From Diplocloster modestus (GTDB lineage: Bacteria > Bacillota > Clostridia > Lachnospirales > Lachnospiraceae), in the NCBI RefSeq assembly GCF_019042245.1, contig NZ_JAHQCX010000001.1:124001-188000 (forward strand): a DNA stretch of 64,000 nucleotides, given 5' to 3'. Shown here in pieces: positions 7,062-15,763 of this stretch. A program made the translations under genes and the position numbers. Below the pieces are notes generated by a model. It saw only the letters and a program-made list of their open reading frames with translations. It ran no database searches and was not told the DNA's origin. Numbering within the stretch: the first letter of the stretch is position 1; each line of letters opens with the position of its first letter.

Positions 7062-9289
7062 TGGAAAAACAAAAAGTGCTCTTTGAAAGCGGTAATGAAC
7101 TGGCGGCCTATGCGGCCAAACAGATTAATTATCATGTGATGGGGTATTATCCGATCACGCCGTCTACACAGATCGCGGAATTTTTGGATTTGATGAAGGC
7201 AGAGGGGGAACATGATATTTCCCTGATCGCTGCCGAGGGAGAGCACAGCGCGGCAGGGATCTGCTACGGAGCCTCCACGGCGGGAGGCCGTGTGTTTAAC
7301 GCGACCAGCGCCAACGGGCTTTTGTACGCGCTGGAACAGCTGCCGGTACAGTCCGGCACCAGATTTCCCATGGTAATGAATGTGGCCTGCCGTACCGTAT
7401 CAGGACCCCTCTCTATTAAGGGCGACCACAGCGATATTATGTATACACTGAATACGGGCTGGATCATTTTATACGCGAATACACCGCAGGCGGTCTATGA
7501 TATGAACCTGTGTGCGCTGAAGATCGCGGAGCGGGTCAAGCTTCCGGTTATAGTGGCATTTGACGGTTTCTTTACCAGCCATCAGAAGAGGCGGTGTATG
7601 GTGTTTGAAGAGGACTGTACCGTACAGGAATTTTTGGGGAAATATGATGCGGATTATTCCTGCCTGGATCTGGAGCATCCTGTTTCTATCGGGTCTTATA
7701 TGAATGAACCGGATACGCTTAATAATAAATACCAGCTGCATCTGGCCATGGAAGAGGCCCGGGAGGTAATCCCGGAGATTTTTGGTGAGTATGGGCAGCT
7801 TTCCGGAAGAAATTATACGGAGACGGAAGGGTACCGCACGGAGGATGCCGAGTTCCTGCTCTTTCTGCTGGGCTCCAGTTATCATACGGCCAAACTGGCT
7901 GTGGATGAGATGCGGGAGCACGGCTGCAAAGCAGGCGTATTTACCACGAATATCCTGCGTCCGTTCCCGGCAGATGAATTATATGAGCACTGCAGAAACG
8001 CCAAAGTGATATTGGTCTGTGACCGGCAGGACAGCTACGGGGCCCATGGTGGAAATATGACACTGGAGATCAAGGCGATGCTCCAGGAGCATGAGAAGAC
8101 GGCTCATGTACTGAGCAGGATCTACGGCCTGGGCGGCAGGGATTTTTATGTGGAGGACGCGCTTAAGCTTTTTAAAGAGTGCGTGACGGATGATCCCGTA
8201 CGCTTTGATTACTATGGAAAATATCCGGGAACGAAGTCCTATGACGGCTCACAGTATTTTAAGCCCATTACCGCCGCCGAGGCGTCACCTGGCCTGACAG
8301 TCTGTGAAAAGGATGAGAAAACCAATAAACTGACCGTAAAAGGTGCAAAAGTCGGAGATACCACCGCGATGCCGAAGAGACTGGCACCGGGACATGGAGC
8401 CTGCCCGGGCTGCGGTATTCCGGTGAATGTGAATCTGCTGCTGCGTGGAATCGAGGGAAATGTGGTGCTGCTGTTCCATACGGGCTGCGGCATGGTGGTG
8501 ACGACCAACTACCCGAAAACGGCGTTCAAGGTACCCTATGTGCACAACCTGTTCCAGAATGGGCCGGCCACGCTGACCGGAATTCTGGAGATGTACCATC
8601 AGCGCCAGAAGAGAGGGGAATATCCGGACGAAGAGATTACGTTCCTTATGGTCAGCGGTGACGGCGGTATGGACATTGGTCTGGGTTCCGCGCTGGGAGC
8701 CGCTCTGAGAAATAATAAGCTGATTCTCTTTGAATACGACAACGGCGGCTATATGAATACCGGATATCAGCTGTCTTATTCCACACCGATGGGGGCCAAG
8801 AGCTCCACTTCCCATGTGGGAGCCCAGCAATACGGCAAGACATTTTTCCACAAGGACACACCTATGATTATGGCGGCTTCCCACATTCCTTATGTGGCGA
8901 CGGTGGCGGAATCGAATCCGGCGGACTTTATAAAGAAGGCTGCCAAGGCACAGTATTATGCGAATCGATACGGCATGGCTTATGTCAAAACCCTGTCCGC
9001 CTGTCCGCTGAACTGGAGTGACCGTCCCGATACGGAGCGCAAAGTAATCGCCGCAGGCGTGGACTGCTGTTACTTCCCGCTGTATGAGATCGAGGAGGGA
9101 GTGACAAATATTAACTATAATCCGGAAAAAGGAAATAAAAAAATCCCGGTTCTGGATTGGCTGGCCATGATGGGCAGAACGAAGCATCTGGGTAAAGCAG
9201 AATATGCCTCAGTCGTGGAAAATATACAAAAAGAGACAGACCGCCGCTGGGAAAGGCTGAAAGCGAGAGCGGAGAACCCGTTGCTGTAA
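7058..9289 (+). CDS. 2-oxoacid:ferredoxin oxidoreductase, fused alpha-beta subunit
   Basis: A 743-residue fusion. The first ~400 residues are the alpha subunit (YYPITPSTQIAEF, AAEGEHSAAGICYGAS, the SGPLSIKGDHSD loop). The rest is the beta subunit, with the cluster-binding GHGACPGCGIP near residue 445 and the thiamine-diphosphate/Mg motif GDGGMDIG followed by NNGGYMNTG-like DNGGYMNTG. Alpha and beta, normally separate, are one chain here. The gene overlaps the gamma-delta gene by four bases, so the complete enzyme is made from two coupled ORFs. It should act in the cytoplasm in fermentation or amino-acid breakdown. The closest physiological substrate needs a phylogeny. Confidence 0.9.
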   Translation: MMEKQKVLFESGNELAAYAAKQINYHVMGYYPITPSTQIAEFLDLMKAEGEHDISLIAAEGEHSAAGICYGASTAGGRVFNATSANGLLYALEQLPVQSGTRFPMVMNVACRTVSGPLSIKGDHSDIMYTLNTGWIILYANTPQAVYDMNLCALKIAERVKLPVIVAFDGFFTSHQKRRCMVFEEDCTVQEFLGKYDADYSCLDLEHPVSIGSYMNEPDTLNNKYQLHLAMEEAREVIPEIFGEYGQLSGRNYTETEGYRTEDAEFLLFLLGSSYHTAKLAVDEMREHGCKAGVFTTNILRPFPADELYEHCRNAKVILVCDRQDSYGAHGGNMTLEIKAMLQEHEKTAHVLSRIYGLGGRDFYVEDALKLFKECVTDDPVRFDYYGKYPGTKSYDGSQYFKPITAAEASPGLTVCEKDEKTNKLTVKGAKVGDTTAMPKRLAPGHGACPGCGIPVNVNLLLRGIEGNVVLLFHTGCGMVVTTNYPKTAFKVPYVHNLFQNGPATLTGILEMYHQRQKRGEYPDEEITFLMVSGDGGMDIGLGSALGAALRNNKLILFEYDNGGYMNTGYQLSYSTPMGAKSSTSHVGAQQYGKTFFHKDTPMIMAASHIPYVATVAESNPADFIKKAAKAQYYANRYGMAYVKTLSACPLNWSDRPDTERKVIAAGVDCCYFPLYEIEEGVTNINYNPEKGNKKIPVLDWLAMMGRTKHLGKAEYASVVENIQKETDRRWERLKARAENPLL

Positions 9290-9387
9290 TATCATTTACA
9301 TTACTAACAACAGGAAAGATCAGATCGTAAATGTTCCCATTCAGTACCATAACCCAAAATAAATCAGGTAAATAGGAGGAATTCCAA

Positions 9388-9984
9388 ATGTCAACAGAAT
9401 TCAAAAACAGCCAGACGAAAGATAATTTAATGAGGGCTTTTGCCGGGGAATCCCAGGCCAGAAACCGTTATACTTTTGCAGCGTCTCAGGCCAAAAGCCA
9501 GAACTTGTATGTGATCCAGAGTATTTTCCAGTTTACAGCCGACCAGGAGAAAGAACACGCGGAGATTTATTATAACCACCTGACGGAACTGGCAGGGGAG
9601 AACATCCATGTGGACGGAGGTTATCCGGTGGATATCAGCAGCCGGGTAGTGGATCTGCTGAAATTCGCGCAGCATAATGAATATGAGGAATGGCAGGATG
9701 TCTACAAGACCTTCGGTGATATCGCGAAAGAAGAAGGTTTTCACAAAGTAGCCAGTTCCTTCCATATGATCGCCGAAATTGAAAAGACCCACGGTGACCG
9801 CTTTGGGAAATTCGCCGAAATGATGGAGCAGGATAAACTGTTTGTATCCGATGTTAAAACCGGCTGGATGTGCCTGAATTGCGGATATATTTATACTGGA
9901 ACACAGGCGCCTGCGGTATGCCCGGTATGCACCCATAATCAGGGATATTTCATCCGTCTGGAGCTGGCGCCTTACCAGAAATAG
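9388..9984 (+). CDS. rbr: rubrerythrin
   Basis: A 198-residue rubrerythrin, which reduces hydrogen peroxide in anaerobes. The four-helix diiron domain shows the paired ExxR/ExxH ligands (GESQARNRY near residue 22, DQEKEHAE near 54, and EIEKTH near 132). The C-terminal rubredoxin-like iron site is CLNCGYIY...CPVC. Length is typical. It has a strong AGGAGGAATT ribosome site. It follows the oxygen-sensitive oxidoreductase by about 100 bases, which fits protection of such iron-sulphur enzymes, though they may not share a transcript. Confidence 0.96.
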   Translation: MSTEFKNSQTKDNLMRAFAGESQARNRYTFAASQAKSQNLYVIQSIFQFTADQEKEHAEIYYNHLTELAGENIHVDGGYPVDISSRVVDLLKFAQHNEYEEWQDVYKTFGDIAKEEGFHKVASSFHMIAEIEKTHGDRFGKFAEMMEQDKLFVSDVKTGWMCLNCGYIYTGTQAPAVCPVCTHNQGYFIRLELAPYQK

Positions 9985-10079
9985 AGATACGGTTATAAGA
10001 AATAAAGATAGCCTATTAAGAAATAGAGGCAGAAATAAAAACAGGATGGTTTAAGAAGGGATGGAAAGGTGAGAGTAAA

Positions 10080-10637
10080 ATGTGCTTAAAAAAAGCAGGA
10101 ATCCGGGGCATGATGCTTCTTATGATGACCACATCGCTGTGGGGGTGCTCCAGACCGGAAGAAAACAAGGGAGATACACCGGTAACGGATGTGGCGCTGG
10201 CAGATATCGAAAAAGCGGTGGCCGCGGTATATGGGGATAATTATATCCCCAATACGGAGTATGATGTCAGCGCGATTGAGTCTGAATTCGGAGTGAAACA
10301 GGACTGGTATGAGAATGCCATTGCCAAAGGCCCTATGATCAGCACACAGGTAGATACCTTTGTAGGTATAGAAGCGAAAAAGGATCACGCACAGGAAGTG
10401 GAGGATGCGTTGCAGGCATACCGCAAACGCCTGCTGGATGATACGATGCAATATCCCATGAACCTGATCAAAATCCAGGCTTCCCAGGTGGTCCGGTATG
10501 GAAATTACGTTTTCTTCCTGATGCTGGGAGAAGTATCTATGGAGGATATGGAGCGGGGAGATCAGGCGGCTCTTGAGGCGGCACAGGCAGAGAACCAAAA
10601 AGCTGTGGATGCCGTGGAAGAGATGCTGTACGAGTAG
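10080..10637 (+). CDS. DUF4358-type lipoprotein
   Basis: A 185-residue putative lipoprotein. The N-terminus is a lipoprotein signal with hydrophobic MMLLMMTTSLWGC and cysteine at about residue 23. The mature part looks like the DUF4358 family common in Lachnospiraceae (IEKAVAAVYGDNYIPN, then a segment on anion-like residues and a C-terminal helix rich in Ala, Glu and Gln). Function is unknown. It is six bases from the MBOAT gene and two genes from a DHHW protein, so a role in that surface O-acylation unit is a reasonable guess by association. Confidence 0.8.
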   Translation: MCLKKAGIRGMMLLMMTTSLWGCSRPEENKGDTPVTDVALADIEKAVAAVYGDNYIPNTEYDVSAIESEFGVKQDWYENAIAKGPMISTQVDTFVGIEAKKDHAQEVEDALQAYRKRLLDDTMQYPMNLIKIQASQVVRYGNYVFFLMLGEVSMEDMERGDQAALEAAQAENQKAVDAVEEMLYE

Positions 10638-10643
10638 ACGGTT

Positions 10644-12158
10644 ATGGTATTCAGCAGCTTTGTATTTTTGTTCCGTTTTCTTCCTGCTGTCCTGCTGGTG
10701 TATTATCTGGTTCCCCGGATCTACAAGAACCTGGTGCTTTTTCTGGCCAGTCTGATTTTCTACGCATGGGGCGAGCCTCTCTATGTGGGACTTATGATTT
10801 TTTCCACAGTGACAGATTATGTTCATGGAAAACTGGTGGATTCCTTTCTCAACCGGAACCGGCGGCTGGCGGCGAAATGCACAGTCGCCTCTTCAGTTGT
10901 GATCAATGTCCTGTTGTTAGGCATTTTTAAATATTCGGATTTACTGATTCAATGGGTCAACCTGGCTGCACACACGCAGATCCCTTTGCTTGAACTGCCG
11001 CTGCCTGTGGGTATATCATTCTACACGTTCCAGACGATGTCCTATACCATCGATATTTACCGGAGGGAGGCCAGACCGGCCAGGAACATCATAGATTTCG
11101 GAGCTTTTGTGGCGCTGTTCCCCCAGTTGGTGGCCGGTCCTATTATCCGTTACGAGACCACGGATCTGCAGCTCAGAAAACGAGAAATCAACCGGGAAAA
11201 ATTAGTCCGGGGTACCCTGCGTCTGGTCATCGGACTCGGGAAAAAAGTGCTCCTGGCTAATAATATCGGAGTCCTGTGGCAGACGGTGTCAGCGATCCCC
11301 ATGGATGAAATGACTCTGTTAAAGGCGTGGCTTGGAACGGCGGCATTCGCTTTTCAGATCTACTTTGATTTTTCCGGTTATTCAGACATGGCCATCGGCC
11401 TGGGTTATCTGTTCGGATTCATTTATCCGGAAAATTTCCGTTATCCCTATATGGCCGACAGTATCACGGATTTCTGGAGACGGTGGCATATCACCCTGAG
11501 TACCTGGTTTAAGGAATATGTCTACTTTCCACTGGGAGGGAGCCGGAAAGGGAAGGGGATACAGATACGAAACCTGCTGATCGTATGGGGCCTTACCGGT
11601 ATCTGGCACGGCGCATCCCTTAATTTTTTGTTTTGGGGTCTGTATTTTGCTGTTCTACTGATCAATGAGAAGCTTTGGCTGCTGAAAGCACTGGAAAAAT
11701 GCCACGCGGTTGTCCGGCATCTCTATGCACTGTTCTTTATTATGATCGGCTGGGTAATTTTCGCATTCGATCATATTCAGGATGGAATCCGCTATATGTC
11801 TGCCATGTTCGGGGTCAGCGGGCTTCCGGCAGTGGATAGGGAAAGCCTGTACCTGCTGTCCGAATACGCCCTCCTGCTGGTCCTGCTGGCATTCGGCTGT
11901 ACCAGGCTGCCCTCCAACCGGATCAGAACTCTGGTTTCTGAACATTGCAGAACAGCCGCCAGCCCCAGTCCCAGCACAGATACTGTCGACAGTGGTACTG
12001 CCAACAGCGGCACTGCCGGTGCCGGCACCGATCACGGCGGTATCCGGCGCGTTGGTATCTATTGCATCGTCTGCATGGGCACCGTGTGTATCTTGCTTTT
12101 ATCCATTGCTTATCTGGTTAACGCATCCTATAACCCATTTTTGTATTTCCGATTCTAG
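10644..12158 (+). CDS. MBOAT-family membrane O-acyltransferase (AlgI/DltB-like)
   Basis: A 504-residue multi-pass protein of the membrane-bound O-acyltransferase family. The family pattern is clear: PVGISFYTFQTMSYTID, FVALFPQLVAGPI, YFDFSGYSDMAIGLGYLFG, then DFWRRWHITLSTWFKEYVYFPLGG, and the catalytic histidine in TGIWHGASLNF. Such proteins move an acyl group, usually acetyl or D-alanyl, across the membrane to a partner that modifies an exported polymer. The partner is probably the DHHW protein 14 bases downstream. A Ser/Thr/Gly/Ala-rich insert (about residues 434-462) precedes the last membrane segments. Substrate unknown. Confidence 0.92.
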   Translation: MVFSSFVFLFRFLPAVLLVYYLVPRIYKNLVLFLASLIFYAWGEPLYVGLMIFSTVTDYVHGKLVDSFLNRNRRLAAKCTVASSVVINVLLLGIFKYSDLLIQWVNLAAHTQIPLLELPLPVGISFYTFQTMSYTIDIYRREARPARNIIDFGAFVALFPQLVAGPIIRYETTDLQLRKREINREKLVRGTLRLVIGLGKKVLLANNIGVLWQTVSAIPMDEMTLLKAWLGTAAFAFQIYFDFSGYSDMAIGLGYLFGFIYPENFRYPYMADSITDFWRRWHITLSTWFKEYVYFPLGGSRKGKGIQIRNLLIVWGLTGIWHGASLNFLFWGLYFAVLLINEKLWLLKALEKCHAVVRHLYALFFIMIGWVIFAFDHIQDGIRYMSAMFGVSGLPAVDRESLYLLSEYALLLVLLAFGCTRLPSNRIRTLVSEHCRTAASPSPSTDTVDSGTANSGTAGAGTDHGGIRRVGIYCIVCMGTVCILLLSIAYLVNASYNPFLYFRF

Positions 12159-12172
12159 AAAGGAACAGACCA

Positions 12173-13333
12173 ATGAAAAGCTACCCTTGGATGGTCATTG
12201 CCGTATTTGCCGTGATTACCGGTATCAGCCTTCTGAGCCTGATACAGCCCCCGGCTTATTATTCCGAACATGAACGTCGTTTCCTGGCTCAGCAGCCGAA
12301 TTGGAATATGTCCAACATGCGATCCGGAGACTTTGCCAAGGATTATGAGACCTATCTTTCAGATCAGTTTCCTTTCCGGGATGCCTGGATCTGCGTAAGA
12401 ACCACCGCGGAACGTGTTCTCGGAAAGAAGGAGAGCAACGGAGTATATCTGGCTGACGACGGATACCTGATCGAGCGGCATACCAGAGAAGATATCGATG
12501 GAACGATATTCCGGGAAAATATAGAGCGGACCACCCGTTTTGTTAAGCAGGCGGAAGAGATCATCGGAAAAGGAAAAGTAAAAATCATGCTGATCCCTTC
12601 CGCGGACAGTATCCTGACCGACCGACTGCCCGCGTTCGCGGTGGGACTGGATCAATCCGAATTATTGAGCCAGGTGCGTCAGGCGCTGCCGGATCAATAT
12701 GTGGATACGGAGGCAATCCTTCGGGAGCACAGGGAGGAGGAGATCTATTACCATACGGATCATCACTGGACCACCCTGGGAGCCTGGTACGGCTATCAGG
12801 CATGGGCGCAGGAAGCAGGAGTTTCAGCCTGGGCAGCGCAGGACTGGCATGTGGAAGAGCCTGACTATGATTTTTACGGAACCGTCTATTCCAAAGTCCA
12901 TGTGAAAGTTCCGCCGGACCGGATTCAGATCTATACCCCGGCGGAAGAAATGTCTTACCAGGTAAATTATAATGATGGAGAACGGATTAGCGACAGCCTG
13001 TATGCGTACGATAAACTGAGTACCCGGGATGGCTATGAAGTATTTTTAAATGGCAACCAGCCATTGGTGAAAATAACGCGATGTGAGGGTATGGGGAACG
13101 GAAATCGCCCCGGTGGAACAGGAAATCTGCTGGTGATAAAAGATTCCTATGCCAACTGTATGATTCCCTTTCTGGTGAATCATTTCAACGAGACCCATAT
13201 AATGGACCTGCGCTATCTGTGGCCCGACATACCGGCCTATATACGGGAAAATCAAATCACGGACATTCTGATCCTGTATCAGACCATCCAATACTCCAGC
13301 AGCAGCCTGTACAGATTGGAACATGGAAAATAA
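12173..13333 (+). CDS. DHHW-family (AlgJ/AlgX-like, SGNH-type) protein, partner of the MBOAT
   Basis: A 386-residue protein with an N-terminal signal anchor (WMVIAVFAVITGISLLSLI). It has the typical start of the family (EHERRFLAQQP, then YLSDQFPFRD) and the hallmark HTDHHWTTLGAW. A C-terminal LLVIKDSYANC block matches the SGNH nucleophile region seen in AlgJ-like proteins. These proteins act outside the membrane and complete transfer of the acyl group delivered by MBOAT partners. It lies 14 bases after the MBOAT gene with an AAAGGAAC site, so it should be co-transcribed. The acylated polymer is not known. Confidence 0.88.
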   Translation: MKSYPWMVIAVFAVITGISLLSLIQPPAYYSEHERRFLAQQPNWNMSNMRSGDFAKDYETYLSDQFPFRDAWICVRTTAERVLGKKESNGVYLADDGYLIERHTREDIDGTIFRENIERTTRFVKQAEEIIGKGKVKIMLIPSADSILTDRLPAFAVGLDQSELLSQVRQALPDQYVDTEAILREHREEEIYYHTDHHWTTLGAWYGYQAWAQEAGVSAWAAQDWHVEEPDYDFYGTVYSKVHVKVPPDRIQIYTPAEEMSYQVNYNDGERISDSLYAYDKLSTRDGYEVFLNGNQPLVKITRCEGMGNGNRPGGTGNLLVIKDSYANCMIPFLVNHFNETHIMDLRYLWPDIPAYIRENQITDILILYQTIQYSSSSLYRLEHGK

Positions 13334-13467
13334 TCGGGTATTTTTCCATCCGGTATCTGCCAGGCGGCCGCTGCCGCACAGAACATCTTTACAACAGAAT
13401 CATTACACACTATAATATCAGAAGATTCCATGATAAATAAGACCGTACACAAGAAAGAGAGGATTTC

Positions 13468-13911
13468 ATGAAATATTTCAAAGAATGCCAATACATCTGG
13501 AAAAACTATGTACCAGCAAAAGGCCAGTCTAACGTTCTCCAGGGAGAACTGCTGCGGCAAATCGAAAAGCTTCGTTATGAAGCACAGAACAATGGAAATA
13601 TAAATTGGGATGAAGATTTTGAATACTTCTGTGATTTCCTGACCCGGGCGCTATGTTCAAGCGACGCCCTGTCCAGGCAGGAAAAAGCGCAGGTACAGGA
13701 CGCACTACATAAAATGAAATCAGCGGGACAGACTGCCTTCCGATATCATAACGGCCAGATGAGCGACGAGGAACTGGAAACCAAATATCACGGCGAACTG
13801 GCCTGTACCCAGGACGAGCTCTACGACCTGGTAAACGATGCGATCGGAGCCTTCTACATGAAATATCCGACCCCAATCCCCTACAGTCCGAACCCATCAA
13901 TCCACCGTTAA
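13468..13911 (+). CDS. unknown small soluble protein
   Basis: This 147-residue protein is not one I recognise. It is predicted soluble, acidic and mostly helical, beginning MKYFKECQYIWKNYVP and ending in a proline-rich tail (PTPIPYSPNP). No catalytic motif is visible. It has a good GAGAGGA ribosome site and sits between the O-acylation unit and the DNA glycosylase, with gaps of 134 and 62 bases, so it is weakly linked to either. Confidence 0.7.
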   Translation: MKYFKECQYIWKNYVPAKGQSNVLQGELLRQIEKLRYEAQNNGNINWDEDFEYFCDFLTRALCSSDALSRQEKAQVQDALHKMKSAGQTAFRYHNGQMSDEELETKYHGELACTQDELYDLVNDAIGAFYMKYPTPIPYSPNPSIHR

Positions 13912-13973
13912 TGGAAACACCCGTCCATAAGAACTGAAAAATAATAAAGTGATATAAATTTGAGGTCCTGACT

Positions 13974-14501
13974 ATGTCCGAATATATTACCCATGCCTTT
14001 CCACCCATATACGATACAGAATCCCGTATTTTAATACTGGGTACCATGCCCTCCCCGAAATCCCGTGAAAACGGCTTCTACTACGGGCATCCGCGCAACC
14101 GTTTCTGGAAGGTGCTGTCAGAGATCCTGTCCCAGCCCCTTCCGGGAACGAATGAGGCCAAGATCTGCTTCCTGCGGGAGAATCACATAGCGTTATGGGA
14201 TGTCCTGGCCTCCTGCGAGATCCACAGGGCCGACGACAGCAGTATCCGCAACCCGGTCCCAAACGACCTGACTCCAATCCTGGCCGCGGCCCCGATCCGT
14301 ACCATTTTCACCACCGGAACCAAAGCCGCCGCCCTTTACAAACGCTATTGCTATCCGAAGACCCTGTTGCCGGCCACACAGCTTCCATCTACAAGCCCGG
14401 CCAACTGCGCGTTATCCTATGAGCAGTTAAGATCTGCCTATGCGGTTGTGGAGGAAGCCCTGCGCCTCAGCGCTTGGAACCCTTACTTCCCCCGAGGGTA
14501 A
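13974..14501 (+). CDS. hypoxanthine-DNA glycosylase (uracil-DNA glycosylase superfamily, family 6)
   Basis: A 175-residue protein that resembles the DNA-deoxyinosine glycosylase family. It has the N-terminal HAFPPIYDTESRILILGTMPSPKS with the GTMPS catalytic-loop motif, FYYGHPRNRFW, and a downstream LPSTSPAN that replaces the usual HPS. It would excise hypoxanthine from deaminated DNA. The family usually lacks the water-activating residue of family 1 enzymes. Its last 35 bases overlap the convergent ddl gene. Confidence 0.85.
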   Translation: MSEYITHAFPPIYDTESRILILGTMPSPKSRENGFYYGHPRNRFWKVLSEILSQPLPGTNEAKICFLRENHIALWDVLASCEIHRADDSSIRNPVPNDLTPILAAAPIRTIFTTGTKAAALYKRYCYPKTLLPATQLPSTSPANCALSYEQLRSAYAVVEEALRLSAWNPYFPRG

Positions 14502-15681
14502 CCCCGGCCAGAAGATTTGTATCAAAGGAAAAATGCAGGTCTTCACTTTCGCGTTCCCGCTTCAGGGCCAGCCGGATCATGCGGTCCAGAAGTTCGGAAT
14601 AAGGGACGCCCAGAGGCTCCCAGAGATAGAAGGAGAGAGAACCCGGTATCGTGTTAATCTCATTTACATAGACTTCATTGGTATCCTGATCGATCATGAA
14701 ATCAATACGGGCGACACCGCTGCAGCCCAGAGCCTTAAAGGTATCCACAGCCATGCTGCGGATCAGCTGCCGGACTTCCCCGCTGATCTCGGCGGGCAGT
14801 TTACGCTTCAGGCTGGACATACCGCCTTTAGCGCCGCCTGTTGAACCGGTTTTCGATCCGGACTTGGATCCGCCCCCGGACATATATTTATCCTCATAGC
14901 TTAAGATCTCATCGGAATTGACCGGTTCCTCACACTCAGAAGCCTCCGCTGATTCATAATCCCCTAAAACGGAGCAGTTGATTTCTTTCAGATTCGTGAT
15001 GGCTTTTTCCACCAGTACCTTGGAGGAAAATTCAAAAGCGTAATCCAGTGCGTCCAGTAACTCGTCATGGTCATGGGCGATACGGATACCGACGCTGGAA
15101 CCCAGATTGACAGGTTTGACGATTACCGGGTAGGAGAGGCGGGCTTCCACTCGGGCCAGATGCCGCTCCGTATCCGCATTATATTCCCGGATGTTCAGCA
15201 CGACGCAGTCCAGTACCGGTATATCATGGTCTTTTAACACTGCTTTCATAACATATTTATCCATTCCCACCGCGGAGGAGAGAACGTCACAGCCCACATA
15301 CAGAACATTCAGAAAATGAAGATAACCGGCCAGAGTGCCGTCCTCCACGTTCGTGCCGTGGACAGCGGGAAACGCCACATCTATATAATCGTACACGTTA
15401 TTTCCGAACTTTTTCATCGGATATTTCATCAGGCACAGTTTATTCCCCTCTTTTACCGGGAGAACGCGCTGGCTCTTCTTCAGCAGTTCGGGAATGTTGC
15501 GGTATTCTTCGATCACTCCGGCATATTCTCCGGTATACATCTGATTCTCTTTGGTAATGTAAATGGGGACCACCTCGTATTTGTTCCGGTCGAAGGCATA
15601 ACAGGCCTGAATTCCGGTGATCACGGAGACTTCATGCTCCACGCTCATTCCGCCAAACATAACGCCAACTTTGATTTTCAT
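14467..15681 (-). CDS. ddl: D-alanine--D-alanine ligase with a Gly/Ser/Lys-rich loop insert
   Basis: A 404-residue ATP-grasp ligase that joins two D-alanines for peptidoglycan. Motifs visible are GGMSVEHEVSVITG at the N-terminus, AVHGTNVEDG, KPVNLGSSVGI and the C-terminal NEINTIPGS with metal ligands. Most Ddl proteins are 300-370 residues. Extra length here comes from an acidic stretch and a low-complexity insert (GGGSKSGSKTG, then STGGAKGG) right after LSYEDKYMS, where the active-site omega loop should be. It is the last gene of the hydrolase-murF-ddl unit, 82 bases after murF, and has an AAAGGAGT site. It overlaps the convergent glycosylase gene by 35 bases. Confidence 0.93.
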   Translation of the reverse strand: MKIKVGVMFGGMSVEHEVSVITGIQACYAFDRNKYEVVPIYITKENQMYTGEYAGVIEEYRNIPELLKKSQRVLPVKEGNKLCLMKYPMKKFGNNVYDYIDVAFPAVHGTNVEDGTLAGYLHFLNVLYVGCDVLSSAVGMDKYVMKAVLKDHDIPVLDCVVLNIREYNADTERHLARVEARLSYPVIVKPVNLGSSVGIRIAHDHDELLDALDYAFEFSSKVLVEKAITNLKEINCSVLGDYESAEASECEEPVNSDEILSYEDKYMSGGGSKSGSKTGSTGGAKGGMSSLKRKLPAEISGEVRQLIRSMAVDTFKALGCSGVARIDFMIDQDTNEVYVNEINTIPGSLSFYLWEPLGVPYSELLDRMIRLALKRERESEDLHFSFDTNLLAGVTLGGSKGSKR

Positions 15682-15763
15682 AACACTGACTCCTTTATTT
15701 TGATTCAGATATGGATAGAAGATATCCGGGGATTATATAGTTCAGTATGGGAAAGGCACCGGC

